DNA from: Halomicrobium urmianum
GTDB taxonomy: Archaea; Halobacteriota; Halobacteria; Halobacteriales; Haloarculaceae
Direction of reading: 5' to 3'
DNA length: 64,000 nt
Assembly (NCBI RefSeq): GCF_020217425.1
Contig: NZ_CP084090.1
Span: 2,046,001 to 2,110,000 of the forward strand
Under the pieces are notes generated by a model, which did no database searches, was not told the origin of the DNA, and saw only the letters and a program-made list of their open reading frames with translations. Below are positions 27,244-35,302 of the stretch, piece by piece (within the stretch, counting starts at the first letter, position 1; every line of letters starts with the position of its first letter). Made by a program: the position numbers and the translations under genes.

Positions 27244-27360
27244 TCCCGTATGGTTACTTCCATGAGTGGCCTGGCTGCGATATCGCACACGCGGCGATAG
27301 GCGTACGGATTCCCCAACTACGTGGTATTTTATCGAAGCAACCCTACAGCTCGGCACGCT

Positions 27361-28278
27361 ATGGGACGCGACACCTCCGGGCTGGCAATCAGTCTGCTCG
27401 GTCTGGCGGTGTTCGTCGTCGGCGTCGGGCTGCTGATCGATCTGACGTACTTCGAAACCGCACCCGCCCTGCAGGCGAGAGAGGGACTGGGGCTGCTGAC
27501 TCCCAACCTCGTCGTCGGTGGCTACGGACTGATGGAAGCGGGCCGGTACCACGGAACTGCGGGAGGGTCTGAGGAGTCGAGGTACTTCGACACCCGCCTC
27601 CCGGTGTTCAGCGGTCGGGACTCGACGGCCGTCGAACTGTCCCCCTCGAACGCCACAGCGCTGTGGTTCCGCGTCCTCTGGATCGGTCTGACCGGACAAG
27701 CCGTCTGGGCGGGGCTGGCGCTGACTGGCCTCGTCGAGGGCGTCTCCGGACGGGTGCTGCGCTACGCGACACTACTGGCGACAGTGCTGGCGGCCTACTA
27801 CGACATGCAGTACGTCGCCGGGCGTGCTCGCTGGTCGGGGCCACAGCGGTGGCTTCTGGGGTTCGCAGTCTTCCCGGTGAACCTCGGTGTCGCCGTCGCC
27901 TACGTCCGACTCCGCCGACGGCGACTGACTGGGGCCGGTTCGTCCTGTGGCGATGGCGACGTCGCTGGACCGACCGGAGGAATCGACCGCTCGTGGGCCG
28001 CTCCCGGATGGCACTACGTCGTCGCGCTCGCCACCGTCAGCTGGCTCCCGATCCTCCTGGTCGGGGACGTCGCCGTCAGTACTGGCCCGCTGGTCGCAGT
28101 GGTCATCGTCGCCGTCTGGTCGGCGCTCCCGGTGGCCATCGCGCTGGACAGCCGACAGTTCGTCGACAGCGACTGGGCGCCGAAGCGGCGCCGCTGGATA
28201 CTCGGGAGTCTGATTCCGGTGTGCAACCTCGTCGTTGGTCCCGCGTACCTCCTTCGGCGATACGAGACGACACGCTGA
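27361..28278 (+). CDS. Polytopic membrane protein, unknown function
   Basis: A 305-residue protein with about six to seven hydrophobic helices: two near the N-terminus (AISLLGLAVFVVGVGLLIDL; LLTPNLVVGGYG) and others including LWFRVLWIGLTGQAVWAGLAL, WLLGFAVFPVNLGVAVAYV and LVAVVIVAVWSALPVAIAL. No family was recognised. The ATG at 27361 is preferred over 27322 because the first membrane helix starts just after it. Confidence 0.75.
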   Translation: MGRDTSGLAISLLGLAVFVVGVGLLIDLTYFETAPALQAREGLGLLTPNLVVGGYGLMEAGRYHGTAGGSEESRYFDTRLPVFSGRDSTAVELSPSNATALWFRVLWIGLTGQAVWAGLALTGLVEGVSGRVLRYATLLATVLAAYYDMQYVAGRARWSGPQRWLLGFAVFPVNLGVAVAYVRLRRRRLTGAGSSCGDGDVAGPTGGIDRSWAAPGWHYVVALATVSWLPILLVGDVAVSTGPLVAVVIVAVWSALPVAIALDSRQFVDSDWAPKRRRWILGSLIPVCNLVVGPAYLLRRYETTR

Positions 28279-28460
28279 GCGATGCGACGGCCCTGGGCGG
28301 AGGCGTCCTGTTCCTGTACGTGCGACCGGAGGACGACAGGGAGCCGTATTCCGTGACGTCTCTACCGGTCACTGAATAGCGGTACTCGACGACTGCCAGC
28401 AGCGAGCGCCGGCCGCCGCTCGCGGCGATCCGTGGCGACCTGCCCCAACGGCGCTCGCTG

Positions 28461-28772
28461 TCAGGCCCCGAGCCAGTCGTTCGTCGAGACCTCGTGGCCG
28501 CGTTTCCGGACGATCTCCGCCCCCTGCTGCCGGACGTTCCGCGCGGACGGGTACTTCTCCCGCGAGCGCATCTCCTCCTGGATCCACTCGGACAGCTCCC
28601 GCGCCGCTTCGTCGTCGTCGTCCGCGATCTCGCGGACCTCCCGCAGCCCCTTCTCGTAGGCGTCCCGCCGCGCCCCGGCCTTCTCCTTCGCCTGCCGCCG
28701 GGCCGCGAGGTCGAACACTTCGACGGCGGTCTTGTCGATCTCCCGTACCATCTGCTCGATCTGATCACTCAT
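28461..28772 (-). CDS. Helical hypothetical protein
   Basis: A 103-residue, charged, almost entirely helical protein (MSDQIEQMVREIDKTAVEVFDLAARRQAKEKAGARRDAYEKGLREVREIADDDDEAARELSEWIQEEMRSREKYP in pattern), with no Cys or membrane segment; likely a coiled coil. No family was identified with confidence. Preserved acidic/charged bias and codon use indicate a real gene. It is divergent to neighbours on the left and upstream of the FAH gene's end. Confidence 0.7.
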   Translation of the reverse strand: MSDQIEQMVREIDKTAVEVFDLAARRQAKEKAGARRDAYEKGLREVREIADDDDEAARELSEWIQEEMRSREKYPSARNVRQQGAEIVRKRGHEVSTNDWLGA

Positions 28773-28890
28773 GAGAATCTCTCCGTCCCACCTTGGGTCG
28801 CTCCTCGCAAAGGGTTATTCTGCGACTCCGTCGCTTTAGATGCCGATTCGCCGCGATCGATAGCCAGATCGTCACGTCGATCGCCGGCCG

Positions 28891-29610
28891 TCACTCCCGC
28901 TCTACGACGGTGTTGCGCAGCGTCCCCACGCCCTCGTACGTTATCTCTACCTCTTCGTCCGGCTCGACCAGTCCGGGGTTCGCCGGGCTCCCGAACGCGA
29001 TCACGTCGCCCGTCCGCAGCGTGAACCGCTCGGAGAGGTAGGCGACGACCTCGTGGGGGCCGAACAGCATCAGCTCCGTGTTCGCCTCCTGGCGGCGCTC
29101 GCCGCCGACGTCGGTGTGCATGTCGATCCCCGTCGGATCCAGGTCCGTTTCGATCCACGGCCCCAGCGGCCCGGAGCCGTCGAAGGCCTTCCGCGCCGTC
29201 CGCCCCTGCTGGTCCAGCGCGTCGACGTCGTTCATGATCGTGTACCCGCGCACGACGCCGGGGACGTCCTCCTCGGCGACGTCCCGGCACCGCTCGCCGA
29301 TCACCGCCGCCAGCTCGCCCGCGTACGTCAGCTCGTCCGTGAACTCCGGATAGGGGATCGGCTGCTCGTGAGCCAGCAGCGATGCCGGCGGCTTGACGAA
29401 GAAGTCCGGCTCCTCCGGCCGCTCGTACTCCATCTGCTCCAGCGTCTCCGCGTAGTTCCGACCCACGCAGTACAGCGCCGTCGGCTCGCAGGGCGGGAGC
29501 AGCCGACCGTCGACGCCCACCTCGTAGGTCCCGTCGTCGGCGTGGATCGTTCCGTCGACGTACTCCCCCGAGACCGGTCCCTCCGGCGTCAGCAGTCGTG
29601 CCAGTCGCAT
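28891..29610 (-). CDS. Fumarylacetoacetate hydrolase family protein
   Basis: A 239-residue FAH-fold protein. Visible are YCVGRNYAETLEQ, the metal-binding ELTYAGELAAVIGERC (two Glu), YTIMNDVDALDQQGR (Asp) and GDVIAFGSPANPGLVEPDEEVEI. Family members hydrolyse or hydrate C-C bonds in acylpyruvates, homoprotocatechuate intermediates and similar compounds; the substrate here is unknown. The ATG at 29610 is preferred over 29637. Confidence 0.92.
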   Translation of the reverse strand: MRLARLLTPEGPVSGEYVDGTIHADDGTYEVGVDGRLLPPCEPTALYCVGRNYAETLEQMEYERPEEPDFFVKPPASLLAHEQPIPYPEFTDELTYAGELAAVIGERCRDVAEEDVPGVVRGYTIMNDVDALDQQGRTARKAFDGSGPLGPWIETDLDPTGIDMHTDVGGERRQEANTELMLFGPHEVVAYLSERFTLRTGDVIAFGSPANPGLVEPDEEVEITYEGVGTLRNTVVERE

Positions 29611-29690
29611 GCCTCCACCTCGCAGCGCTCCCCGCAAAGGGCTAACGGGACTCGATCTCTGGACGGTCTCCTACCCCACTCACACCGTTA

Positions 29691-30334
29691 TCGAAATGAA
29701 ATAGACTAGAAGAGAGAGTCTAGACAGAGTGCCCTCACACACCACCTTCGAAATGAAACGCTGGCGGCGGGAGTCAAATCTAGCTCGCTAATGCGGTAAA
29801 ACGGGTGAAAGCGAGCGATCGTGGCGTACGGTCGACGAACTTCATTTCGATACCGACGTCTCTCGAAGCGGTACATCCGTCGCGGCCGTTCCCCGGTGGC
29901 GGGTCTTCGAATTTCATTTCGAAAAAGGGGTCTGAGGGCTTACGGATCGAATCTCGACTCGGACGACAGATCATTTCGATACCGGTGTCCTCATTTCGAA
30001 GCCGGTCGGAGCGAACTGGCGTCCTCTCTCTATAGTAGAAATTGAACGCACTGACACGCTCGAGGGGCACTCGGGGTGCCCCTCGATGTGTAAATAGTTT
30101 CAATTTCTACTATAGAGCAGGTCCGAGAACTGCGACCGCGCCGCGGCGAAGTTCATTTCGATACCGGTGTCCTCATTTCGAAGTCGGTCCGAGACGTGTT
30201 GATATCTCCCACGGCCACGACCGTGGCCGTTCTCCTCGACAGTCGCACCACGGTGGCGCCACGGGTCATTTCGATATCGGTGTCCTCATTTCGACATTCC
30301 CCCATTCATTCCGACAGACCCTGGATCATATCGA
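29691..30334. repeat. Array of twelve TCATTTCGA boxes, partly 20-bp phased
   Basis: Boxes (9 bp) on the plus strand start at 29842, 29914, 29971, 29991, 30153, 30173, 30266, 30286, 30306 (TCATTCCGA) and 30326 (TCATATCGA); two on the minus strand lie at 29691 and 29748. Spacing within clusters is exactly 20 bp: 29971/29991, 30153/30173, and 30266/30286/30306/30326. Between paired boxes the spacer TACCGGTGTCC is conserved. The last box ends just before the orc1 TATA box (about 30341). Confidence 0.85.
30030..30115 (+). mobile_element. MITE-like palindromic element, copy 2 (most intact)
   Basis: An 86-bp element with terminal inverted repeats CTATAGTAGAAATTGAA and TTCAATTTCTACTATAG and a central hairpin CGAGGGGCAC-TCGGG-GTGCCCCTCG. 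If the real termini are TAGTAGAAATTG, each end is flanked by TA, as in Tc1/mariner-like elements. No ORF. It lies within the box array of the candidate origin. Compare copies at 12902-12984 and 57289-57367. Confidence 0.8.
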
Positions 30335-30340
30335 CAGAGG

Positions 30341-30349
30341 TTATAGGGA
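30341..30349 (+). promoter_or_regulatory. TATA box of orc1/cdc6
   Basis: TTATAGGGA begins about 32 nt upstream of the start codon at 30373. The 20-bp-phased boxes run right up to it, so Orc1 binding there could repress its own gene; this is inference. Confidence 0.5.
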
Positions 30350-30372
30350 CTAGTTTGCAACGGACGATATCA

Positions 30373-31710
30373 ATGGGAAACGGCGCCGAACCAACTCACG
30401 CCGGGGACGACGAGGCGTCGTCGCCGTCGGAGTCGTCCGTCGTCGACAGCATCCTCGACGGGGAGGCACAGACGGTTTTCAAGAACAAGGACCTCGTCGA
30501 TCCGAACACGATCGTCGACCAGGACCGGATCTACGGTCGAGACGAACAGTTAGCCGCCGAAGCCCGCGCGTTCCGCGACACGCTAGAGGGGGAGCGACCG
30601 CCCGATCTCCTGCTGTACGGGCCGAGCGGTACCGGGAAAACGCTGACCGTGAAGGCGGTCGCGAACAAGGTCAAGCAACGGGCCGAACAGGAGGACATCG
30701 TCTTCGACTTCGTGGCGGTGAATTTCAAGACGATGGAGTCGCACACCCTCGATCGTGCCGTCTGGAAACTGGGCTATCAGACGGCGCAAAAGGCCGGTGT
30801 CGTATGGGACATCCCGCGCAAGGGCGTCTCGACGGACGCGAAGTACGTTCGCCTCTACGAGATCGTCGACGAGCACTTCGATTCGCTCGTCTTCATCCTC
30901 GACGAGATCGACGCGCTCACCGGGCACAAGAACGAAGACGAGCCGGCGTACTCCCGGCTGCTGTACAGCCTCAGCCGGGTCATGGCCGAACAGCACGTCG
31001 ACACGCTCATCTCGACGGTCGTCGTCACGAACTACCCCAAGTTCCGCGAGAACCTCGACAGCCGGACCGACAGCTCCTACAACCCCAACGGGATCCACTT
31101 CTCGGACTACGACGCGAACGAACTGATCGAAATCCTCGATCGGCGTCGTGACGCCTTCAAGGAAGACGCGCTCGAAGACGGCGTCATCGAACTCGTCGCC
31201 GCCTACGGCGCGCAGAACGAGGGCGACGCCCGGCGTGCGATCGACCTGCTGCGCGACGCCGGGGAGATCGCGAACCGGGACGGCGATTCGAAGGTGCGGG
31301 AAGACCACGTCCAGTCCGCCAACGACTCGGTCGTCAAAAACCGCGTTCTGGAGATCGTCGGCGGGATGTCCCTCCAGAAGAAGCTCTCCCTGTACGCGGC
31401 CGCGCTGGTTGCCGACGTGAACGACGGAGCCGCACCGAGCCCCGTCGTCTACCGGGCGTACAGGACCATCTGTAAGATGTCCGACCGGGAGATCTACACG
31501 CAGGAGACCGTCAACAGCCACATCAACAAAGCGGGCACCTACGGCGTCCTCGAGAGCGAGCGGACGAGCAGCGGATACAAGTCGGGCGTCCACCTGCTCT
31601 TCGAGTTCAACGAGCCCGTGGATGCCGTCCTCGAGACCATCGAAGACGACAGCGCGTTCGACGACATCGAGGCCGAGGCGGTCCGCTCGATGGCTGCGAA
31701 GGCGCTATAG
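30373..31710 (+). CDS. orc1/cdc6: Orc1/Cdc6 replication initiator
   Basis: A 445-residue AAA+ initiator. Walker A is LLLYGPSGTGKTLTV, Walker B is LVFILDEIDAL, sensor 1 is VVTNYPKFRENLD, and sensor 2 lies in QNEGDARRAIDLLRDAG. The C-terminal winged helix (about residues 335-420) includes LYAAALVADVNDGAAPSPVVYRAYRTIC. It binds origin repeats and loads MCM. The ATG at 30373 fits the family; the open frame upstream to 30196 reads through the repeats. Haloarchaea usually carry many paralogues, each tied to its own origin. Confidence 0.95.
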   Translation: MGNGAEPTHAGDDEASSPSESSVVDSILDGEAQTVFKNKDLVDPNTIVDQDRIYGRDEQLAAEARAFRDTLEGERPPDLLLYGPSGTGKTLTVKAVANKVKQRAEQEDIVFDFVAVNFKTMESHTLDRAVWKLGYQTAQKAGVVWDIPRKGVSTDAKYVRLYEIVDEHFDSLVFILDEIDALTGHKNEDEPAYSRLLYSLSRVMAEQHVDTLISTVVVTNYPKFRENLDSRTDSSYNPNGIHFSDYDANELIEILDRRRDAFKEDALEDGVIELVAAYGAQNEGDARRAIDLLRDAGEIANRDGDSKVREDHVQSANDSVVKNRVLEIVGGMSLQKKLSLYAAALVADVNDGAAPSPVVYRAYRTICKMSDREIYTQETVNSHINKAGTYGVLESERTSSGYKSGVHLLFEFNEPVDAVLETIEDDSAFDDIEAEAVRSMAAKAL

Positions 31711-31757
31711 CAGGCGGCGACGCGCGTCGCTCGCAAGTGAGCGGCGCGAAAACGTGT

Positions 31758-31779
31758 CGGGCGGCGAGGGATTTGAACC
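31758..31779 (-). other. tRNA-Arg 3'-end duplication (att-like scar)
   Basis: The sequence GGGCGGCGAGGGATTTGAAC plus flanking C's (22 bp) is identical to the 3' end and T-arm of the tRNA-Arg gene (31871-31892) 113 bp away. Archaeal integrases recombine at tRNA 3' ends and leave such copies. No integrase gene was seen nearby. The scar lies 48 bp past the orc1 stop. Confidence 0.65.
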
Positions 31780-31870
31780 ACGCCCAGACGTGCTCGCTAC
31801 GCTGCGCGCGACTGGTCTACCTCAAATCCTCGGGCCGCTTTCGCTCGTCACGTCCGTTCCTCGCAGAAAG

Positions 31871-31943
31871 CGGGCGGCGAGGGATTTGAACCCCCGACCA
31901 TCTGGTCCGGAACCAGGCGTTCTGTCCGCTGAACTAGCCGCCC
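31871..31943 (-). tRNA. tRNA-Arg (anticodon CCG)
   Basis: Read on the minus strand: acceptor stem GGGCGGC/GCCGCCC, D-arm GTTC...GAAC, anticodon loop TTCCGGA giving anticodon CCG (reads CGG arginine codons), and T-arm GGGGGTTCAAATCCCTC with the conserved TTCAAAT loop. Length is 73 nt with discriminator G, no intron and no encoded CCA. The first anticodon-stem pair is C-A, one mismatch. Confidence 0.92.
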
Positions 31944-32054
31944 TCACGTGATGATACCGGACACCCACTCTTAACGATTGTGAACCGGACCGCGGGTTGG
32001 TCCGCGTTGACAGTGTCGCGGACGCGGAGACGAAGTGCGGAGAAAGCGAACCGG

Positions 32055-32642
32055 CTAGGGCTGCTCGCCGGTTTCGAGGGTGAAGTCGTCGGTCGGGTAG
32101 GCGACGCAGGTCAGGCAGTAGCCGTCTTCCATGTCGTCCTCGAACAGCGACTCGTTCTGGCTGTGGCGGATGTAGTCAGTGGCGGGCCCGTCCTGAATCT
32201 GGCCGGCGCAGGAGACGCACTGGCCCTGGCGGCAGGCGTAGGGCAGGTCCCAGCCTTCGTCCTCGCCCGCGTCGAGGATGTTCTCGTTGCTGGCGATCTC
32301 GATGGTCTCGCCCTCCTTGGCGAACTCGACCTCGTAGTACTCGACCTCGTCGTCCGGGATGGCGTCGGGGTCGAAGCCTTCGTCGGCTTCCTCTTCGCCC
32401 TCTTCGCCCTCGGCGAGCTCGCCCTCGGCCTCGCCGGCCGGGATGGCGGCCGCGCCGCCACCGCCGATGGAGCGGTTGTACGGCTCCGGGAACTCGGTGT
32501 CCGGCACCGTGGCGGCCCGCTGCTCTAAGACCTCCTGAGAGATGTCCTCGTTGGCCTCCCATCCCGTCCCCGACGAGTAGTGGATGGCCACGAGGACGAG
32601 CGTGAGGGCGGCCCCCGCCGCGACACTCGCTGGTTCGACCAT
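32055..32642 (-). CDS. 2Fe-2S ferredoxin with N-terminal membrane anchor
   Basis: A 195-residue protein. An N-terminal hydrophobic segment (ASVAAGAALTLVLVAIHY) is followed by an acidic, Glu-rich linker and a plant-type ferredoxin domain with cluster ligands in YACRQGQCVSCAGQI and, further on, GYCLTC. It carries low-potential electrons; the partner is unknown. Longer than soluble haloarchaeal ferredoxins (about 130 residues) because of the anchor and linker. Confidence 0.9.
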   Translation of the reverse strand: MVEPASVAAGAALTLVLVAIHYSSGTGWEANEDISQEVLEQRAATVPDTEFPEPYNRSIGGGGAAAIPAGEAEGELAEGEEGEEEADEGFDPDAIPDDEVEYYEVEFAKEGETIEIASNENILDAGEDEGWDLPYACRQGQCVSCAGQIQDGPATDYIRHSQNESLFEDDMEDGYCLTCVAYPTDDFTLETGEQP

Positions 32643-32808
32643 GTGTGCGGCTATGGAGGACTGCTATAACTAAGCTTTGTTCCTCTCCGGCCGCTGGAGG
32701 GCCGCCCTTCCGCGGTTCCGAACTCGTTCGGCGGCGCAGTCGGTGACCGCCGCCCGCTCGTGTCACGATGACTGAACGATTGAAGGGCGTCGGGCGTCAA
32801 CTGGGCCC

Positions 32809-33018
32809 ATGGCGACTATCGAGTGCTGCGTCAACAGCGTCGACGCCGCCAGCCGCTCCCGGCTGGCAGAGTACGGTTCGGTCCGGGGCGACCGCTGCCT
32901 GGAACACTGCGAGACCTGCCGGCACGGTCCCTGCGTCGTCGTCGACGGGGACCTGCTGACGGGCATCGAGGCCCTCGAAATGGCCGTCGCGGCCGCGACG
33001 GGCGGTGATCCGGCGTGA
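32809..33018 (+). CDS. DUF1450 family protein
   Basis: A 69-residue protein starting MATIECCVNSVD with four further Cys (CLEHCETCRHGPC), matching the short DUF1450 (YuzB-like) family, probably metal-binding. Its stop overlaps the GTG of the sulfatase gene by 4 bp (GTGA), so the two genes are coupled. Function is unknown. Confidence 0.85.
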   Translation: MATIECCVNSVDAASRSRLAEYGSVRGDRCLEHCETCRHGPCVVVDGDLLTGIEALEMAVAAATGGDPA

Positions 33019-34547
33019 GCGACAACGTCCTGCTGATCAGCCTGGACAGCCTCCGCAAGGACGTCCTGGGGGCCTACGAGGACTCCGGTACGTTCGACTA
33101 CGAGGTGTCGACGCCGACGCTCGACGCCTTCGCCGAGCGGGCGACCGTCTTCGACTCCCATTACGCCGGGAGCCTCCCCTGCATGCCGGCCCGGCGCGAG
33201 TGGCTGGCGGGCGTCAGGGAGTTCCTCTGGCGGCCGTGGGGGCCGATCGAGTCCTACGACACGACGCTCGCGGAGGCGGCCCGCGACGCCGGCGTCCTCA
33301 CCCAGCTGATCACCGACCACTTCCACTACTTCCAGCACGGCAGCTGGGGCTACTACGAGGACTTCAACGGCTTCGACTTCCTCCGCGGCCACGAGTACGA
33401 CGCCTACGAGACGAAGCCGCGCGACGTCGACCGGGAGTTCCACGGGCGCATCGCCGACGAGGAGACCGATCCGGCCGACGGCATGGGCTTTCTCAACCGC
33501 ACGCAGTACGTGCGCAACGCCGGCGACTTCGAGGGGGAGACCGACTTCTTCGCGCCCCGGCTGTTCGAACGGACCGCGGACTGGCTCGACGGCCTCGACT
33601 GGGACCGGTGGTTCTGCTACCTCGACAGCTTCGATGTCCACGAGCCGTTCCACAACTCAGCGGAGTACGCCTCGATGTACACCGACGAGGACCCCGAGGA
33701 CCCGGACCTGCCGATCTGGCCCTACTACGGCCGCGTCGACGAGGGCCAGAGCGCCCTCTCCGAGCGCGAACTCGACTTCGTGCAGGCCCAGTACGCCGGC
33801 AAGGTGACGATGGTCGACGAGTGGCTCGGCCGCATCTTCGACGTCCTCGACGAGGAGGGCCTGTGGGAGGAGACGACGGTGATCGTCACCTCCGACCACG
33901 GGTTCCTGCTGGGCGAGTACGGCTGGATGGCCAAGAACGACGGCCCCGTCTTCGACGTGCTGGCCAACACGCCGCTGTTCGTCTGGGACCCGGACGGCGA
34001 GCGCAACGGCGAGCGCGTGGACGCGCTGACGACCGCTGTCGACCTCTACCCGACGATCCTGGAGACGCTGGGGGCCGACGTGCCCGCGCCTAACCACGGA
34101 GTGAGCCTGCGCCCGCTGCTCGAGGCGGAGACCGACGACCACCGCGACTACGTCTGCTACGGCTACTGGGGCGCGAGCCTGAACGTCACCGACGGCGAGT
34201 ACACGTACCACCTCCCCGGCGAGGCGGGCGCGCCGGTCGACTGCTACTCGACCCACCAGATGAACGTCACGGGCACGTTCCACCCGATGGTCGAGAAGCC
34301 CGACGCCGAGGCCGACGAACTGCCCTACGCGGCGACGCCCGTCTGGCGGCTGCCCGCGGAGTCGTATCTCCAGCACGAGGAGCCACTGCTGTACGAGCGC
34401 TCCGGCCCGTTCGGCGCGAAGGAGGACCGCGCCGGAGAGGGGCTGGACGCGGAGGAGCGGCTCAGAGTGACCGCCGCGGAGCTACTGGCGGCATACGACG
34501 CGCCGGAGAAGCAGTTCGACCGCCTCGGACTGGAGCGGCCGGGGTGA
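33015..34547 (+). CDS. Sulfatase family hydrolase
   Basis: A 510-residue alkaline-phosphatase-superfamily protein. The first metal-binding Asp is D11 (LLISLDSLRKDVLG), the sulfatase signature is CMPAR (Cys56, Arg60), where the Cys would be converted to formylglycine, and the second metal site is VIVTSDHGFLLGEYGW. It probably cleaves sulfate esters of a polysaccharide or lipid. It has no signal peptide visible, unlike many exported sulfatases. Starts with GTG overlapping DUF1450. Confidence 0.9.
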   Translation: MSDNVLLISLDSLRKDVLGAYEDSGTFDYEVSTPTLDAFAERATVFDSHYAGSLPCMPARREWLAGVREFLWRPWGPIESYDTTLAEAARDAGVLTQLITDHFHYFQHGSWGYYEDFNGFDFLRGHEYDAYETKPRDVDREFHGRIADEETDPADGMGFLNRTQYVRNAGDFEGETDFFAPRLFERTADWLDGLDWDRWFCYLDSFDVHEPFHNSAEYASMYTDEDPEDPDLPIWPYYGRVDEGQSALSERELDFVQAQYAGKVTMVDEWLGRIFDVLDEEGLWEETTVIVTSDHGFLLGEYGWMAKNDGPVFDVLANTPLFVWDPDGERNGERVDALTTAVDLYPTILETLGADVPAPNHGVSLRPLLEAETDDHRDYVCYGYWGASLNVTDGEYTYHLPGEAGAPVDCYSTHQMNVTGTFHPMVEKPDAEADELPYAATPVWRLPAESYLQHEEPLLYERSGPFGAKEDRAGEGLDAEERLRVTAAELLAAYDAPEKQFDRLGLERPG

Positions 34548-34570
34548 AGACTGCGGACGGGGGACGCCGT

Positions 34571-34996
34571 TCAGGGCGAGTAATCGGGCGACTGGGTCTC
34601 GATGGTGTCGGCGACCTCGTCGAGCTGTTCGCCGATCGACGCGACGAGGTCGTCCAGCGTCGCCATCCCGGTCAGCTGACCGCTGTCGTCGACGATGGGA
34701 ATCCGGCGGGCGTTCGTCTCGCCGATCGTCCGGGCCAGTTCCATCGCCTCGGCGTCCTCCTGTATCGTCTCTGGGTCCTCCGTCATCACGGACTCGACCG
34801 ACTCCGCTGCGACGTCGTCGCTCTGCGGGACCGCCAGGGCGACGTCCCGATCGGTGAGGATGCCGGCGGGCTCGCCGTCCTCGACGACGACGACCGAGCC
34901 GACGCCCTCCGACTCCAGTTTCTCGACGGCGTCGCTGACCGTCGCGTTCGCGTCGACCGTTACGACCTCCTCGGGACCGAGATCACCGACAGGCAT
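34571..34996 (-). CDS. Two-CBS-domain protein
   Basis: A 141-residue protein of two CBS motifs: VGDLGPEEVVTVDANATVSDAVEKLESEGVGSVVVVEDGEPAGILTDRDVALA and then SVMTEDPETIQEDAEAMELARTIGETNARRIPIVDDSGQLTGMATLDDLVA. CBS pairs bind adenosyl nucleotides and act as energy or signalling sensors. It is standalone with no fused catalytic domain. Convergent with the sulfatase gene. Confidence 0.92.
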   Translation of the reverse strand: MPVGDLGPEEVVTVDANATVSDAVEKLESEGVGSVVVVEDGEPAGILTDRDVALAVPQSDDVAAESVESVMTEDPETIQEDAEAMELARTIGETNARRIPIVDDSGQLTGMATLDDLVASIGEQLDEVADTIETQSPDYSP

Positions 34997-35092
34997 AGTA
35001 CGTCCTCTCCGTCGCCTGCCGACGGCGTCAGTCTGCCCCTTTCACATACAGGGCTGTTATCTGAGTGCGAAGACGGTCGGAATTCGCCGTCG

Positions 35093-35251
35093 TCAGTGTC
35101 CCACGACGGACTCCACGACTTCGTCGCGGGTCGCCGTGTTCCCGTGCCTGTCGCGCTGGTGCTGCTGTGCCGCCTCGACGACGTCGTCCTGCTCGTTGTT
35201 CTGGGTCGCGAAGTCGCAGTCGGTGACCGGGCACTGGTACTCGTAGGGCAT
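35093..35251 (-). CDS. DUF1059 family small protein
   Basis: A 52-residue protein from the ATG at 35251 (MPYEYQCPVTDCDFATQNNEQDDVVEAAQQHQRDRHG), with a CxxxxC pair and terminal His residues resembling a small zinc finger. It matches the DUF1059 family. Function is unknown. IS6 copy 2 inserted about 50 bp upstream of its start codon (IS start 35303), which could affect its promoter. Confidence 0.8.
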   Translation of the reverse strand: MPYEYQCPVTDCDFATQNNEQDDVVEAAQQHQRDRHGNTATRDEVVESVVGH

Positions 35252-35302
35252 GCCGTTCGACCGTACGGCCCTCACGCGTTTAATGGCCCGGCCGGTGTGG
35301 CG

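Larger units (their letters stand above)
29690..30372. other. Candidate replication origin upstream of orc1/cdc6
   Basis: A gene-free region directly upstream of an orc1/cdc6 gene, filled with repeats of TCATTTCGA and containing an AT-richer stretch around 29690-29735 with a TAGACT/AGTCTA inverted repeat, a possible unwinding element. A MITE-like element (30030-30115) interrupts the repeat array. This gene-plus-repeats layout is how haloarchaeal origins are usually recognised; origin activity is inferred. Open frames reading through the repeats are not convincing genes. Confidence 0.65.

Noticed and set aside
29780-30103. A 107-codon minus-strand frame across the origin boxes and MITE copy 2
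   Set aside because: It is basic, repeats IEMKF from the boxes themselves, and has no haloarchaeal acidic bias; the boxes explain the sequence better.
29691-30334. CRISPR array
   Set aside because: The TCATTTCGA repeats are only 9 bp, with spacers of 11 bp in clusters and irregular elsewhere; no cas genes are in the window.
32055-32642. Ferredoxin N-terminal hydrophobic segment as a cleaved signal peptide
   Set aside because: No cleavage motif or Tat RR pair follows; it is better read as a membrane anchor.
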